Below are positions 1 to 8,152 of a stretch of 64,000 nt of DNA, piece after piece. The stretch's first letter is position 1, and each line of letters begins with the position of its first letter. The stretch is from NCBI RefSeq assembly GCF_018118585.1, contig NZ_CP069421.1, forward strand, positions 1,860,001 to 1,924,000, written 5' to 3'. The DNA comes from Aristaeella lactis. GTDB taxonomy: Bacteria; Bacillota; Clostridia; Christensenellales; Aristaeellaceae. The notes below the pieces were generated by a model, which worked only from the letters and a program-made list of their open reading frames with translations, ran no database searches and was not told where the DNA came from. Made by a program: the position numbers and the translations under genes.

Positions 1-1
1 C

Positions 2-850
2 CTCGGTGCGGGCGATTACCTGCTCCTGGTCATCGGCATCGGCGTGCTCTGCTCCATCTTCCCGCTGATTGCCGGCTTCATTTATGCGAAGTTTATCGGT
101 AAGAAGATCAAGAGCGCGGACGAAACCGGTGACAACGGCGAAGTTGTCAAGTCCTATGAGGAACTCAAGGCGGAATTCGGCAAGCTGCCCGGCGGCTGCA
201 ACGCTCTGGCTCCCCTGCTGGTTCCGATCCTGCTGATGGCCCTGTCCTCCATCTCCTCCATGGCTAAGTGGACCGGCCCGGTTGCCGACCTGCTGACCTT
301 CCTGGGCACGCCCATCATGGCTCTGGCTGTCGGTTCCGTGCTGGCCATCATCCAGCTGTTCACCGCCGGCAAGGGCAAGGATTTCTATAACCTGACCAAT
401 GATACGCTGAAGACCGTTGGCCCGATCCTGTTCGTCACCGCGGCCGGCGGCGTCCTGGGCAAGGTCATTTCTTCCTCCGACATGGTCAACTACATCACCG
501 CCAATGCTTCTGCCCTGCAGGCCATCGGCATCTTCTTCCCCTTCCTGCTCGCCGCCATCCTCAAGAGCGCGCAGGGTTCCTCCACCGTCGCGATTACCAC
601 CACTGCCGGTATTGTGGCGCCTCTGCTTCCCGTGCTCGGCTTCACCGCTCCCGTGGACATCGCCCTGGTGGTTATGGCCATCGGCGCTGGCGCCATGACC
701 GTTTCCCATGCCAACGACAGCTACTTCTGGGTGGTTACCAACTTCGGCGAAATGCAGCCTGAAGAAGGTTACAGAACCCAGACGGCCATGACCCTGGTCA
801 TTGGCATCGCCGCCATCATTGAAATCTTCATCCTCAGCCTGATTTTCTGA
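2..850 (+). CDS. GntP-family permease, 3' part
   Basis: This is the C-terminal part of a membrane transporter whose start lies before the window; the frame is open from base 2. About 280 residues are visible, with several long hydrophobic segments and a GSSTVAITT stretch in the sodium/proton-coupled GntP (gluconate/glycerate-type) style. The ending at FILSLIF is typical of these permeases. A glycerate kinase follows 75 bp downstream on the same strand, so import of glycerate or a related sugar acid is the likely role; the substrate itself is inferred. The N-terminal half cannot be judged. Confidence 0.8.
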   Translation, partial: LGAGDYLLLVIGIGVLCSIFPLIAGFIYAKFIGKKIKSADETGDNGEVVKSYEELKAEFGKLPGGCNALAPLLVPILLMALSSISSMAKWTGPVADLLTFLGTPIMALAVGSVLAIIQLFTAGKGKDFYNLTNDTLKTVGPILFVTAAGGVLGKVISSSDMVNYITANASALQAIGIFFPFLLAAILKSAQGSSTVAITTTAGIVAPLLPVLGFTAPVDIALVVMAIGAGAMTVSHANDSYFWVVTNFGEMQPEEGYRTQTAMTLVIGIAAIIEIFILSLIF

Positions 851-869
851 TGCTGAAGGATCACTTCCC

Positions 870-900
870 GCGCACCGTGCCCGCACGGTGCGCTTCTTTC
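870..900 (+). terminator. Hairpin between permease and glycerate kinase
   Basis: An 11-bp perfect inverted repeat (GCGCACCGTGC at 870-880, its complement at 883-893) with a 2-nt spacer is followed by a pyrimidine-rich stretch. The T-run is poor, so it may reduce read-through or stabilise the upstream mRNA rather than fully terminate. Confidence 0.5.
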
Positions 901-925
901 CCCCGTAAGATAAGGAGGCTTCACA

Positions 926-2158
926 TTGAACCGACAATTGCGTGAACACGCGGATCAGATCGTCCGCGAAGCCATTGCGGCCGTACAGCCGGACGCGGCG
1001 GTACAGCGTGCCCTGAAAAGCATGGAGTTTTCCGGCCGGGTGCTGCTGGTCGCCGCCGGCAAAGCTGCCTGGCAGATGGCAAAAGCCGCATCCGACTGTC
1101 TTGGTGACCGGATTGAAAACGGCGTGGTGGTCACCAAATACGATCACGTCATGGGACCCATCGCCAATTTCACCTGCTTCGAAGCCGGCCATCCCGTGCC
1201 GGATGAAAACTCCTTCAAAGGCACCCAGGCTGCCCTGGACCTCGTGGCAGACCTGACGGAAAAGGATACGGTTCTCTTTCTGCTTTCCGGCGGCGGCAGT
1301 GCACTGTTTGAAAAACCCCTGGTTTCCGGGGAGGAACTGCAGGATATCACCGGCCAGCTGCTTGCCTGCGGCGCGGACATTGTGGAGATCAACACCATCC
1401 GCAAGCGTCTTTCCCAGGTCAAGGGCGGGCGCTTTGCCCAGCTCTGCTGGCCCGGAAAAGTCGAAGCCGTTGTACTTTCGGATATCCTCGGGGATCCGCT
1501 GGATATGATTGCCTCCGGTCCCGCCTGCCCGGACTCCTCCACCGCGGAGGATGCGCAGCGCATCCGGAAAAAGTATAACCTGCGCATGTCCGAAACGGCT
1601 GAAAACCTGCTGGGCGTCGAAACGCCCAAAGCCCTGGATAACGTACACACACAGATCAACGGCAGTGTCCGGGAGCTCTGTGCTGCCGCGGCTGTCACCT
1701 GCCGGAATCTGGGCTATGAACCCGTCATCCTCACGGACCAGCTCTGCTGTCAGGCCCGGGAAGCCGGAAGCTTCCTTGCCTCCATCCTGAAAACACATTC
1801 CGCGGATCCCAAGGCCCTGGCTTTCATCGCCGGCGGGGAAACCGTGGTAAAACTGACCGGTCACGGAAAAGGCGGCCGGAATCAGGAGATCGCCCTTTCC
1901 GCCGCGGCGGGCATCGCCGGCCTGGAACGGGCTGCTGTCTTCTCTGTGGGCAGCGACGGAACTGATGGCCCCACGGACGCGGCCGGCGGCTATGCGGACG
2001 GCGATACCTGTGCTGAGCTGGCGAAGCACGGCCTGTCCATTGACGCGGTACTGCAGGATAACAATGCCTATCATGCCCTGGAGAAGACCGGCGGCCTGAT
2101 CATCACCGGCCCCACAGGCACCAACGTGAATGACGTGGCGGTCGCCCTGCTGGACTGA
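926..2158 (+). CDS. Glycerate 2-kinase (DUF4147/MOFRL type)
   Basis: A cytoplasmic 410-residue kinase predicted to convert D-glycerate plus ATP to 2-phosphoglycerate, feeding lower glycolysis. The N-terminal DUF4147-like domain contains LLSGGGSALFEKP near residue 120, and the C-terminal MOFRL-like domain has GGETVV, GRNQEIAL and SDGTDGPTDAAGG. Length is normal for the family (about 400-450). The start is TTG at 926, chosen because AAGGAGG lies seven bases upstream. It follows the GntP permease, forming a plausible uptake-and-phosphorylation unit. Confidence 0.88.
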   Translation: MNRQLREHADQIVREAIAAVQPDAAVQRALKSMEFSGRVLLVAAGKAAWQMAKAASDCLGDRIENGVVVTKYDHVMGPIANFTCFEAGHPVPDENSFKGTQAALDLVADLTEKDTVLFLLSGGGSALFEKPLVSGEELQDITGQLLACGADIVEINTIRKRLSQVKGGRFAQLCWPGKVEAVVLSDILGDPLDMIASGPACPDSSTAEDAQRIRKKYNLRMSETAENLLGVETPKALDNVHTQINGSVRELCAAAAVTCRNLGYEPVILTDQLCCQAREAGSFLASILKTHSADPKALAFIAGGETVVKLTGHGKGGRNQEIALSAAAGIAGLERAAVFSVGSDGTDGPTDAAGGYADGDTCAELAKHGLSIDAVLQDNNAYHALEKTGGLIITGPTGTNVNDVAVALLD

Positions 2159-2248
2159 CGCCTGCCGCCTGTCACTTTTTTACCAGATGCGACATGTATT
2201 GTCAAACCTGTACAATTTGTCCGCCAAATCGCCTGTTTTTCGATTGTG

Positions 2249-2276
2249 TTGGCTCTTTTTTGCTGTATCATATTGT
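2249..2276 (+). promoter_or_regulatory. Candidate sigma-70-type promoter
   Basis: TTGGCT (2249-2254), a 16-bp spacer and TATTGT (2271-2276) lie about 60 bp before the small gene starting at 2336. The -10 is a weak match. Confidence 0.4.
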
Positions 2277-2335
2277 ATGAAAGAAGTGGTACAACTTCTT
2301 TCTCATGAATTCTGATCGCAAAGGAGTTGATACAT

Positions 2336-2584
2336 ATGAAGATCAGGAATAATGATGAACTGAAACTGTTCGAAGAAACGCTCGACCGCTGCGAGGCTTC
2401 CGTGCTGGTTGTCACTGCGCAGGGTGAACAATATGATCTCAAGGATCCCGCCCAGCGCTATATCGGCATCACGGCCATGCTCCAGGGAGAAGGCCTTAAC
2501 GAGCCCGAGCTGTTCGCTTCCTCCTATAAGGATGAAATGAAGTTCTTTGATTACCTGAACAGGGTCGAAGCCCTGGCCGCTTAA
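2336..2584 (+). CDS. Small HPr-sized protein of unknown function
   Basis: An 82-residue soluble acidic protein with no signal peptide or membrane segment. ATG at 2336 is preferred over the TTG three codons earlier because AAGGAG (2321-2326) sits nine bases before the ATG. Its size and pattern (a short beta strand EASVLVVTAQGEQYDL followed by a helix) recall small HPr-like proteins of Clostridia, but the phospho-histidine motif of HPr is not visible. It has its own probable promoter and two hairpins behind it, so it seems to be a single-gene unit. Function is not assigned. Confidence 0.65.
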   Translation: MKIRNNDELKLFEETLDRCEASVLVVTAQGEQYDLKDPAQRYIGITAMLQGEGLNEPELFASSYKDEMKFFDYLNRVEALAA

Positions 2585-2601
2585 ACACAGTTCAACAAAT
2601 C

Positions 2602-2630
2602 AGCCCCTTCCGGAGAACCCGGAAGGGGCT
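2602..2630 (+). terminator. Hairpin after the small gene
   Basis: A 12-bp perfect stem (AGCCCCTTCCGG and its complement) with a 5-nt loop; no T-run follows. It may act together with the next hairpin. Confidence 0.5.
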
Positions 2631-2668
2631 CAGCTATTACTTGCTGAAACCACTTTGTCTACGATTTG

Positions 2669-2706
2669 AGGGGGCAAGCCGGATGAACCGGCTGCCCCCT
2701 CTTTTT
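2669..2706 (+). terminator. Rho-independent terminator
   Basis: AGGGGGCAAGCCGG pairs with CCGGCTGCCCCCT across an ATGAA loop, with one unpaired base, and is followed by CTTTTT. It ends plus-strand transcription before the convergent hydrolase gene. Confidence 0.75.
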
Positions 2707-3733
2707 ATCCCTGTATCATGGGAAAATACTGTTCAAAAACCTCGTCGCAGTTCATGTTTTCATCGTTCAGGCAGATCGTCAGGGATCGCTTCGTGTCGCG
2801 GTTGTAAAAGCTGAAAAACTGAACGCCGGGATCAAAGCCCTCCAGGAATACGATCCTCGGATTTTTCCCGCTGATCCAGAATCCAAGCCCGTAGAAGTTT
2901 TCTTCTGCTTTTTGCCGCGGGGTCCAGGCTTCCTCAACCAGGCCCGCCGCAGGACTCTGCGGGTTGATTTCCGGATCAAGGGCATTCCAGAACCGTGCCA
3001 TGTCCGCCGGATTCGTATAGGCGCCGCCGTCCCCTCCGCCAATCACGGGTACCGCATAGATGTTGCTTTTCCCGTTCCCCTGGTACGCGGCCGCGCGGAC
3101 AATACCGTCCGGCGGCTGCTCATCAAAGCGGAAAAAGCCGCTCCTGTTCATCCCGTATGGTCTGAACACATGCCTTGTGACGTATTCCCCGAACGGTTCG
3201 CCCGACACAGCTTCCGCCGCCGCTGCCAAAAGGACGAATCCGCCGTTGGAATACTTGAATACGTCCCGGAAGCTGTAAGATTTCTCCTGCTTCTTCCAGG
3301 CTTTCTCCGTCAGGGGAAAGAACTGTTCCGGCTTTTCATAGTGATAGCAGGGTGTTCCGTTCAGGACGTCCTCAAAGCTGTCTGTCAGGTCTTCGTCATA
3401 ATAATCGGGCACACCCGACGTGTGGCTCAGCAGCGATCTGAACGTAACCATCTCATCCAGCCACTCCAGCTTTCCGTATTTCTGCGGTTCATGGCTTTCT
3501 GCCAGGATCCTTTTTACGCAGTCGTCAAGGCCGGCTTTTCCTTCCGCGATCAATGCGAGTACGGCCGCGGCGGTAAATCCTTTTGTGCCCGAAGCCGTCT
3601 GATAGCTGAAGGACGGATCGTTAGGAATGGTAAAATTCCTGTCCGCCAGTCCCGCGCCGCCCGTTGTCAGCGGGGCAGTCCGCTCATACACGCCGAACAC
3701 GCCCCCAAAATGCCTGAAGTCCATCTCTTTCAC
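2705..3733 (-). CDS. Serine hydrolase, class C beta-lactamase fold
   Basis: A 342-residue protein of the AmpC-like/penicillin-binding serine hydrolase family (PF00144-type). The catalytic SxxK is visible as SGTKGFT near residue 48, and the YxN motif as YSNGG near residue 163. There is no signal peptide, so it is probably a cytoplasmic esterase or peptidase-like enzyme rather than a secreted beta-lactamase; the substrate is unknown. The longest form starts at GTG 3733 with GGAGA five bases upstream; an ATG four codons later is an alternative. It is convergent with the preceding small gene. Confidence 0.8.
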   Translation of the reverse strand: MKEMDFRHFGGVFGVYERTAPLTTGGAGLADRNFTIPNDPSFSYQTASGTKGFTAAAVLALIAEGKAGLDDCVKRILAESHEPQKYGKLEWLDEMVTFRSLLSHTSGVPDYYDEDLTDSFEDVLNGTPCYHYEKPEQFFPLTEKAWKKQEKSYSFRDVFKYSNGGFVLLAAAAEAVSGEPFGEYVTRHVFRPYGMNRSGFFRFDEQPPDGIVRAAAYQGNGKSNIYAVPVIGGGDGGAYTNPADMARFWNALDPEINPQSPAAGLVEEAWTPRQKAEENFYGLGFWISGKNPRIVFLEGFDPGVQFFSFYNRDTKRSLTICLNDENMNCDEVFEQYFPMIQG

Positions 3734-3876
3734 CTGTCTCCTGTATCAGTCTGCTCTGCGGCGCCCGTCTCCGCGTCCTGTACGTCCCCGCCGCGCGGAT
3801 TATTAATTCAAAGGATGGCGTAGCCATCCCTCCGCCATTATTCATTTATTGAGCAGTTGTCCAAATCTTTGATTTG

Positions 3877-3985
3877 GGGCGAAGAGCCGATGACCGCCAG
3901 TGGCGGAAATCTCATCGGATCTGAGGTCAATCGAAAGGGAGTAAGCTCCATATTATGGAGTTACGACCATTGAGATTGCGGAATA
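3877..3985 (-). repeat. Dispersed structured repeat, family A, copy 1
   Basis: On the minus strand it carries the family core CCGCAATCTCAAT (3969-3981), a 15-nt palindrome with ATA-T-TAT centre (3946-3960) inside a GTAA/TTAC stem, and a CCGCC-ACT-GGCGG hairpin (3894-3906) inside a GATGA/TCATC stem with a GATTT bulge. Other copies lie near 24.1, 28.8 and 47.3 kb. It fills most of the gap behind the GNAT gene. Confidence 0.65.
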
Positions 3986-4001
3986 CAACTGCCATGCTAC
4001 A

Positions 4002-4047
4002 GCTGTCAAAGATCCGGAGTGACAGCAAACGGATCTTTGGTAACAGC
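4002..4047 (+). repeat. Structured repeat, family B, unit 1
   Basis: Outer stem GCTGT/ACAGC, inner stem CAAAGATCCG/CGGATCTTTG, and a 3-nt bulge GTA on the 3' side only. CCATGCTACAG precedes it and CGATCG follows. Three more units with different stems but the same layout are at 6956-7093. It lies just downstream of the minus-strand GNAT gene. Confidence 0.7.
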
Positions 4048-4074
4048 GATCGCAAAGTTTTAAATCTTCAGTTT

Positions 4075-4833
4075 TCATTTATTTATCTTTTCCGCCTGCA
4101 TTGCTGCCCACGCGGGCCGGAAACCGCTTTTCAGTCCGTTCTTCACTGACCGGACATTGGACCAGGCGGCGGCATAAAACGGGATCTTACCGTGTTCAAA
4201 TATCGCCCGGGCCAGCTGGTTGGTCAGTGTGGAAGCGATCCCCTTCTGCCGGTATTCCGGCAGCACGTCAATCCCGATCTGCCACATCTCCGCGCAGTCC
4301 GCGGAGCATCCCGCCAGGCCGATCAGTTTCCCGCCGTCATACGCGCCGATGCCCAGCATGTCCAGCTCTTTCCGGCTGCTGCACAAAGCGTTGCTCCACT
4401 CCGGCAGGTACAGGTCTGTAAAATCCTCCGGATGCAGTTCCCGCGTTTCATAAGGGCAGAAAACTTCCGCGCTGAAGACAGCCTGAAGATCCGGCAGGTA
4501 AAAGCTGTGCATCCAGGTAACCCGCGCGTCTGCCTTTTGCAGGATCCGGTTCAGTTCATAAATGCCCTGTGGTTCAAAGCACCGGTGATGCTTGGGCATG
4601 CCGTTGACAAAGGCTTCCACCTCCGGGATCAGGTCTCCGCGGCAGGATGCGACAACATTGGAACCATAGGTAAACAGCGCGCAGATATTCGGATTGGTCA
4701 GGTACCTGCTCGCGTCTGCCGATGGCCTGGATTCAACCACAACATTCGTTTCCCTGCGGAAATCTTCCGCAGAGCAGGAACAATCAACAGCGGACTGCCG
4801 CATTGCGGCGTCCAGGATCTCCTGCTGTGTCAT
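4075..4833 (-). CDS. GNAT-family N-acetyltransferase
   Basis: A 252-residue cytoplasmic protein. The C-terminal third holds the acetyl-CoA binding motif A (IDVLPEYRQKGIASTLTNQL, about residues 188-207) of the GNAT superfamily; the N-terminal half is less typical, as in the two-part FR47/GNAT_acetyltran proteins. The acceptor is unknown. It is the last gene of a minus-strand run NUDIX-HIT-fRMsr-GNAT with gaps of only about 20 bp, so probably one transcript. A family B repeat lies immediately behind its stop. Confidence 0.8.
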   Translation of the reverse strand: MTQQEILDAAMRQSAVDCSCSAEDFRRETNVVVESRPSADASRYLTNPNICALFTYGSNVVASCRGDLIPEVEAFVNGMPKHHRCFEPQGIYELNRILQKADARVTWMHSFYLPDLQAVFSAEVFCPYETRELHPEDFTDLYLPEWSNALCSSRKELDMLGIGAYDGGKLIGLAGCSADCAEMWQIGIDVLPEYRQKGIASTLTNQLARAIFEHGKIPFYAAAWSNVRSVKNGLKSGFRPAWAAMQAEKINK

Positions 4834-4856
4834 ACATATCCCTCACATTTACTCTT

Positions 4857-5306
4857 TTACCAGTGGATCTTCTCTTCCATCAGCCGCACCAGCGCCGTCA
4901 GGCCATCCGCGTCTTCCGCGGAGAACCGGCTTTTTACCGGGCTGTCCATATCCAGAACCGCCGCGACCTTTCCATCATGATGGATCGGGATCACGATCTC
5001 CGATGCCGATTCGCTGTCGCAGGCAATATGGCCCGGAAACAGGTGTACATCCGGCACCACCTGTATTTCGTCCATCATGGCCGCCGTTCCGCATACACCC
5101 CTGCCCATGGGAATATGAATGCAGGCCGGCTTGCCCTGGAACGGCCCAACGGTCAGCCCGCCGTTCCTTACAAGATAAAATCCGGCCCAGTTCAGCCTGT
5201 CCATGGAGGTCATCAGCAGCGCGGAAAGATTGCTCATTGCCGACGCGTACCACGGCTCCGCTTCCAGGATTCCTCTGGCCTGTTCCGTCAGTATATCGTA
5301 TTGCAT
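4857..5306 (-). CDS. Free methionine-(R)-sulfoxide reductase (GAF domain)
   Basis: A 149-residue single GAF-domain enzyme that reduces free Met-(R)-sulfoxide. The three cysteines characteristic of this family are present at about residues 62 (QGKPAC), 72 (GRGVCG) and 96 (GHIACD), with the DVHLFPGH and SEIVIP blocks around them. Length matches the family. It sits between a HIT hydrolase and a GNAT enzyme in a compact minus-strand run, fitting a repair/housekeeping role. Confidence 0.9.
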   Translation of the reverse strand: MQYDILTEQARGILEAEPWYASAMSNLSALLMTSMDRLNWAGFYLVRNGGLTVGPFQGKPACIHIPMGRGVCGTAAMMDEIQVVPDVHLFPGHIACDSESASEIVIPIHHDGKVAAVLDMDSPVKSRFSAEDADGLTALVRLMEEKIHW

Positions 5307-5325
5307 ATGTTCCTCCGTTTGCCTG

Positions 5326-5793
5326 TCACAGCAGTTTTTCCAGTTCCCGGTTCACTTTTTCCTTCAGCTCTTCCAGCTTTTCCGGGGACGGGATCCAACG
5401 GTCATCATTCGCGTCCGTCACCCGCCACACAGGTCCGGGTGTCGGAGTATCCCCCTCCCTGCGGGGATACAGGTGCCAGTGCATATGCTGGCATTTGCCG
5501 ATGCCCAGCAGCGCGTAGTTCATCTTGTCGGGCTTGAAGGCCTTCTCAACTGCCTCCGCCGTGATCGCCATATCCCGCAGGAAAGCCGCCCGGAACTCCG
5601 GTGTCAGCTGGCTCAGTTCCGTCGCGTGTTCCTTGCACAGCAGCAGGGTATAGCCTTCAAACCGCTGGTGATCGCCGATCACCACATAACCGGTTTCCAG
5701 TTCCCGCACAAAAAACGGGTTTTCTCCCCGCAGGGTCTGTTCAATCCTTCCGCAGACCAGGCATTCATCCGCGGGCAGTAACTTGTGTTCCAT
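5326..5793 (-). CDS. HIT-family hydrolase
   Basis: A 155-residue cytoplasmic nucleotide hydrolase or transferase of the histidine-triad superfamily. The triad is visible as HMHWHLYPR at about residues 103-111, and a CLVC pair near residue 11 may bind zinc, as in many Ap4A-type HIT proteins. Substrate (diadenosine polyphosphate or similar) is inferred from the family. It is co-directional with NUDIX upstream and fRMsr downstream. Confidence 0.88.
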   Translation of the reverse strand: MEHKLLPADECLVCGRIEQTLRGENPFFVRELETGYVVIGDHQRFEGYTLLLCKEHATELSQLTPEFRAAFLRDMAITAEAVEKAFKPDKMNYALLGIGKCQHMHWHLYPRREGDTPTPGPVWRVTDANDDRWIPSPEKLEELKEKVNRELEKLL

Positions 5794-5813
5794 GTTTTTC
5801 TCCTTCTTTTCCG

Positions 5814-6275
5814 TCAGTCCGTGATCTCCGGATCTCCGACGTTTTCATTTCCAAGATAAACCGGCGCTTCCTTCTCCGCAGACAGGTTCATGATCGGCCG
5901 TCTCAGCTTTGAGGGATAAAGCGGCGCCGTGTTCAGTGTCGCGATGTCCAGCCACTCATATCCGGTCTGGTTCCAGTCCGTGTGCCGTTCCGCGTCGCTT
6001 TCACCCAGGTATTCACACCGGAACACGATATCCACCCGGTGGCTTTCCTCGCCTTTCTCGCCTTCGATGATAAAAACGGCGTCCCCGGCTTTCACCGCGA
6101 TACCGGTTTCCTCCGCCACTTCACGTTCAACCGCCGCGGGAAGCAGTTCCCCGGTGTTCTGTCCGCCGCCGGGCATGATATAGAAATCCCCGTCCTGGTC
6201 ATGAAGCCGGATGGCCAGCATGCGGCCGTCCCTGATCACCAGGGCCTTGGCTGAGGTTCGTATACTTCTGCTCAT
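5814..6275 (-). CDS. NUDIX hydrolase
   Basis: A 153-residue NUDIX enzyme. The box GX5EX7REUXEEXGU is complete (about residues 37-60, GGGQNTGELL followed by REVAEETGI). The start is ATG at 6275: AAGGAG lies seven bases upstream, whereas the longer frame reaching 6365 has no ribosome site and crosses a hairpin. It leads the NUDIX-HIT-fRMsr-GNAT run. The nucleotide or sugar-nucleotide substrate cannot be told from sequence. Confidence 0.88.
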   Translation of the reverse strand: MSRSIRTSAKALVIRDGRMLAIRLHDQDGDFYIMPGGGQNTGELLPAAVEREVAEETGIAVKAGDAVFIIEGEKGEESHRVDIVFRCEYLGESDAERHTDWNQTGYEWLDIATLNTAPLYPSKLRRPIMNLSAEKEAPVYLGNENVGDPEITD

Positions 6276-6327
6276 ATTGCTTCTCCTTGTCCGTTTTTGT
6301 GTGCTGATTGGCTTATTATACAGGAAA

Positions 6328-6355
6328 ACCGCTGTCCGTGAAAGAGAACAGCGGT
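6328..6355 (-). terminator. Hairpin behind the truncated regulator
   Basis: ACCGCTGT and its complement are separated by 12 nt and followed, on the minus strand, by TTTTCC. A weak terminator between the response-regulator fragment and the NUDIX gene. Confidence 0.45.
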
Positions 6356-6378
6356 AAGAATACAAGCGGATAACCGGA

Positions 6379-6543
6379 CTACCACCGGTATGGGTCAGCC
6401 AGGTCGGCAGCCTGCTCCCGCATCACCCGCCGTGCCTGGTCCGCGTCTGCCGCTTCCAGGGGCCTGTGCCCCGCCAGTTTCATCACCGTTCTCAACATAT
6501 CGCGAATGGCCGATTCATCGTCCACAAACAGAATATTTGCCAT
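6379..6543 (-). pseudogene. Truncated response-regulator receiver domain
   Basis: A 54-codon frame starting ATG at 6543 reads as the first strand and helix of a CheY-like receiver domain: ANILFVDDE gives the acidic pocket, followed by IRDMLRTVMKLAGH. The frame stops at TAG before the phospho-acceptor aspartate, conserved Thr/Ser and Lys, and no output domain follows. A usable ribosome site (GGTGATGAG) precedes it, so a short peptide might be made, but it cannot be a working response regulator. Most likely the remnant of a deleted two-component gene. Confidence 0.7.
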
Positions 6544-6831
6544 CTCTCATCACCCCGTTTCAGTATATCACAGCAAATACTGAAATAATGTAAAGGAGTT
6601 GTAAAAGTATGTACATTTCATTTGTTTTCATTTCTCCGCGTATGGCAGCGCGTGAGCCCGTCCTGCCGGTACGTATTTCTGCAGACGAAAAAAAGTCTCT
6701 GCCCGGCCATGCTGAAAAGCCGTAATGCAGAGACATTCATAACTCTTTATTCTTAATTGACTCTGACCGTCCCTATCGTTCCCTTCATTTCAACCATGAA
6801 ACGGTTTGACTGCCGATGCCAATTATAGTAA
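6544..6831. other. Intergenic stretch with no recognised gene
   Basis: Between the truncated regulator and the repeats there is no convincing coding frame on either strand. A GTCTCTGC...GCAGAGAC inverted pair (about 6693-6733) is the only clear structure and could be a terminator-like hairpin. Confidence 0.4.
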
Positions 6832-6870
6832 GGGATTCCTCCACGCGCTAACGCTTGGTCGGAATGACAA
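6832..6870 (+). repeat. Dispersed repeat, family C, copy 1
   Basis: GGGATTCCTC, a variable middle with a small GCGCTAACGC hairpin, then GGAATGACA. It matches the elements at 24251-24297 (reverse) and 38161-38189. Confidence 0.55.
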
Positions 6871-6955
6871 CAGGGATGCTGTTCTGTCCGGACGATGAAA
6901 CGGGTTGGGGAAAGAATAATTCTGAATTGTTGAGGAGGCACCAGCGCTTTAGACA

Positions 6956-7093
6956 GATCTGTCAGCACTTTAGTGCTGGCAACAGATCGTCCATGCAGGC
7001 GTCAGCGCTTCAGCGCTGGTAACGCCGAGCCATTCGATGCGAATGCCTCCCATGCTACAGCCGTCAAAATGCTGAAAGCATTTTGTTAACGGC
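6956..7093 (+). repeat. Structured repeat, family B, units 2-4 in tandem
   Basis: Three units: 6956-6988 (outer GATCTGT/ACAGATC, inner CAGCACT/AGTGCTG, bulge GCA), 6998-7026 (outer GGCGT/ACGCC, inner CAGCGCT/AGCGCTG, bulge GTA) and 7060-7093 (outer GCCGT/ACGGC, inner CAAAATGCT/AGCATTTTG, bulge TTA). Stems differ but pair perfectly in each case. The block ends 13 bp before the stop of the minus-strand pdxA-like gene. Confidence 0.75.
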
Positions 7094-7106
7094 GATCGCA
7101 GAATTC

Positions 7107-8111
7107 TTAATTATTCTTAAACGCCGGTGCGTATTTAACTGCAAGCCGCACCGCCTCCATCATGCTGACCGCGCTGGCGATCCCCTTTCCGGCAATGTCC
7201 ATCGCTGTTCCATGGTCCACGGAAGTGCGCAGGATCGGCATGCCGTTGGTAATGGCGATCGTCCTTTCAAAGTCCAGCGTCTTGGTGGCGATATGTCCCT
7301 GGTCGTGATACAGCGACAGCACACTGTTGTACCGGCCCTGGAGCGCCAGGTGGAATACCGAGTCCGCCCCGATGGGGCCTTCCACGTTGTATCCTTCCTT
7401 CCGGAGCTGCTCGACCGCCGGGTATACCTGTTCCACTTCTTCAGTGCCGAACAGCCCGTGTTCTCCGCTGTGGGGATTCAGTCCGGCAATAGCCATGGTT
7501 CCCTCCGTCACACCCAGCCGGCGAAGCGCCTCTGTGCAGCGGTGTACATAGTCCACAATCCTGTCTTTGGTTACCAGGTCACAGGCCTCCCGCAGGGAAA
7601 CATGTCTCGTCAGGAAGAACACCCGCATCCCCCGCACCTCAAACATGGTCAGGGGATCCTCTGTGCCTGTCAAAGCCCCGAAGATCTCGGTATGACCAAT
7701 ATAGGGAACGCCGCCTTTCCTCAGGGATTCCTTGTTGATCGGTGTTGTGGCAACTGCGTCCACCAGCCGTGCGTTCGCGAGGCGGATGCTCTCAGCGATA
7801 TACTCATAGGAGGCCTTTCCGCACATCCCGTCAACCGTCCCGACCTTCAGTTTATTCAGGTCGATGTTATGCAGGTCGATCAGGTTCAGGATTCCCGGCT
7901 CATACCTTCCCTCCGCCGGTTCCCGGATCACGTTGATCCCGGGTTTGGGGGAGCCCGGATAGGTTTCCGCCAGTTCCATCACGCCTTTATCTCCCACCAC
8001 AACACAGCGGGCAATCCCGCTTATCTCCGGGTTCGCGATGGTTTTCAGCACGATTTCCGGTCCGATGCCGGCAGCGTCTCCCATGGGGATGCCGATAAAA
8101 GGTCTGTTCAC
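7107..8111 (-). CDS. PdxA-family 4-phospho-hydroxyacid dehydrogenase
   Basis: A 334-residue NAD-dependent dehydrogenase of the PdxA/PdxA2 family. Metal-binding histidines are visible at about H170 (TRHVSL), H214 (GLNPHSGE) and H269 (YHDQGH), plus GIGPE, GHTE and RTSVDHGTA. PdxA makes a vitamin B6 precursor; PdxA2 members oxidise D-threonate- or D-erythronate-4-phosphate to dihydroxyacetone phosphate. No other B6 gene is nearby, while a sugar-acid permease and glycerate kinase lie 5 kb away, so a catabolic PdxA2 role is plausible but not proven. Transcribed alone on the minus strand. Confidence 0.82.
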   Translation of the reverse strand: MNRPFIGIPMGDAAGIGPEIVLKTIANPEISGIARCVVVGDKGVMELAETYPGSPKPGINVIREPAEGRYEPGILNLIDLHNIDLNKLKVGTVDGMCGKASYEYIAESIRLANARLVDAVATTPINKESLRKGGVPYIGHTEIFGALTGTEDPLTMFEVRGMRVFFLTRHVSLREACDLVTKDRIVDYVHRCTEALRRLGVTEGTMAIAGLNPHSGEHGLFGTEEVEQVYPAVEQLRKEGYNVEGPIGADSVFHLALQGRYNSVLSLYHDQGHIATKTLDFERTIAITNGMPILRTSVDHGTAMDIAGKGIASAVSMMEAVRLAVKYAPAFKNN

Positions 8112-8152
8112 GTTTCTGTCCCCCGGTTGTTATTGCCTGAATACTTTGTCAG

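Noticed and set aside
2705-3733. Antibiotic-resistance beta-lactamase
   Set aside because: SxxK and YxN are present, but there is no signal peptide and the overall pattern is that of general serine hydrolases.
6956-7093. Family B units as integron attC sites
   Set aside because: GTTRMC-like bases occur on the minus strand, but the R and L box order, the paired extrahelical bases and any integrase are missing.
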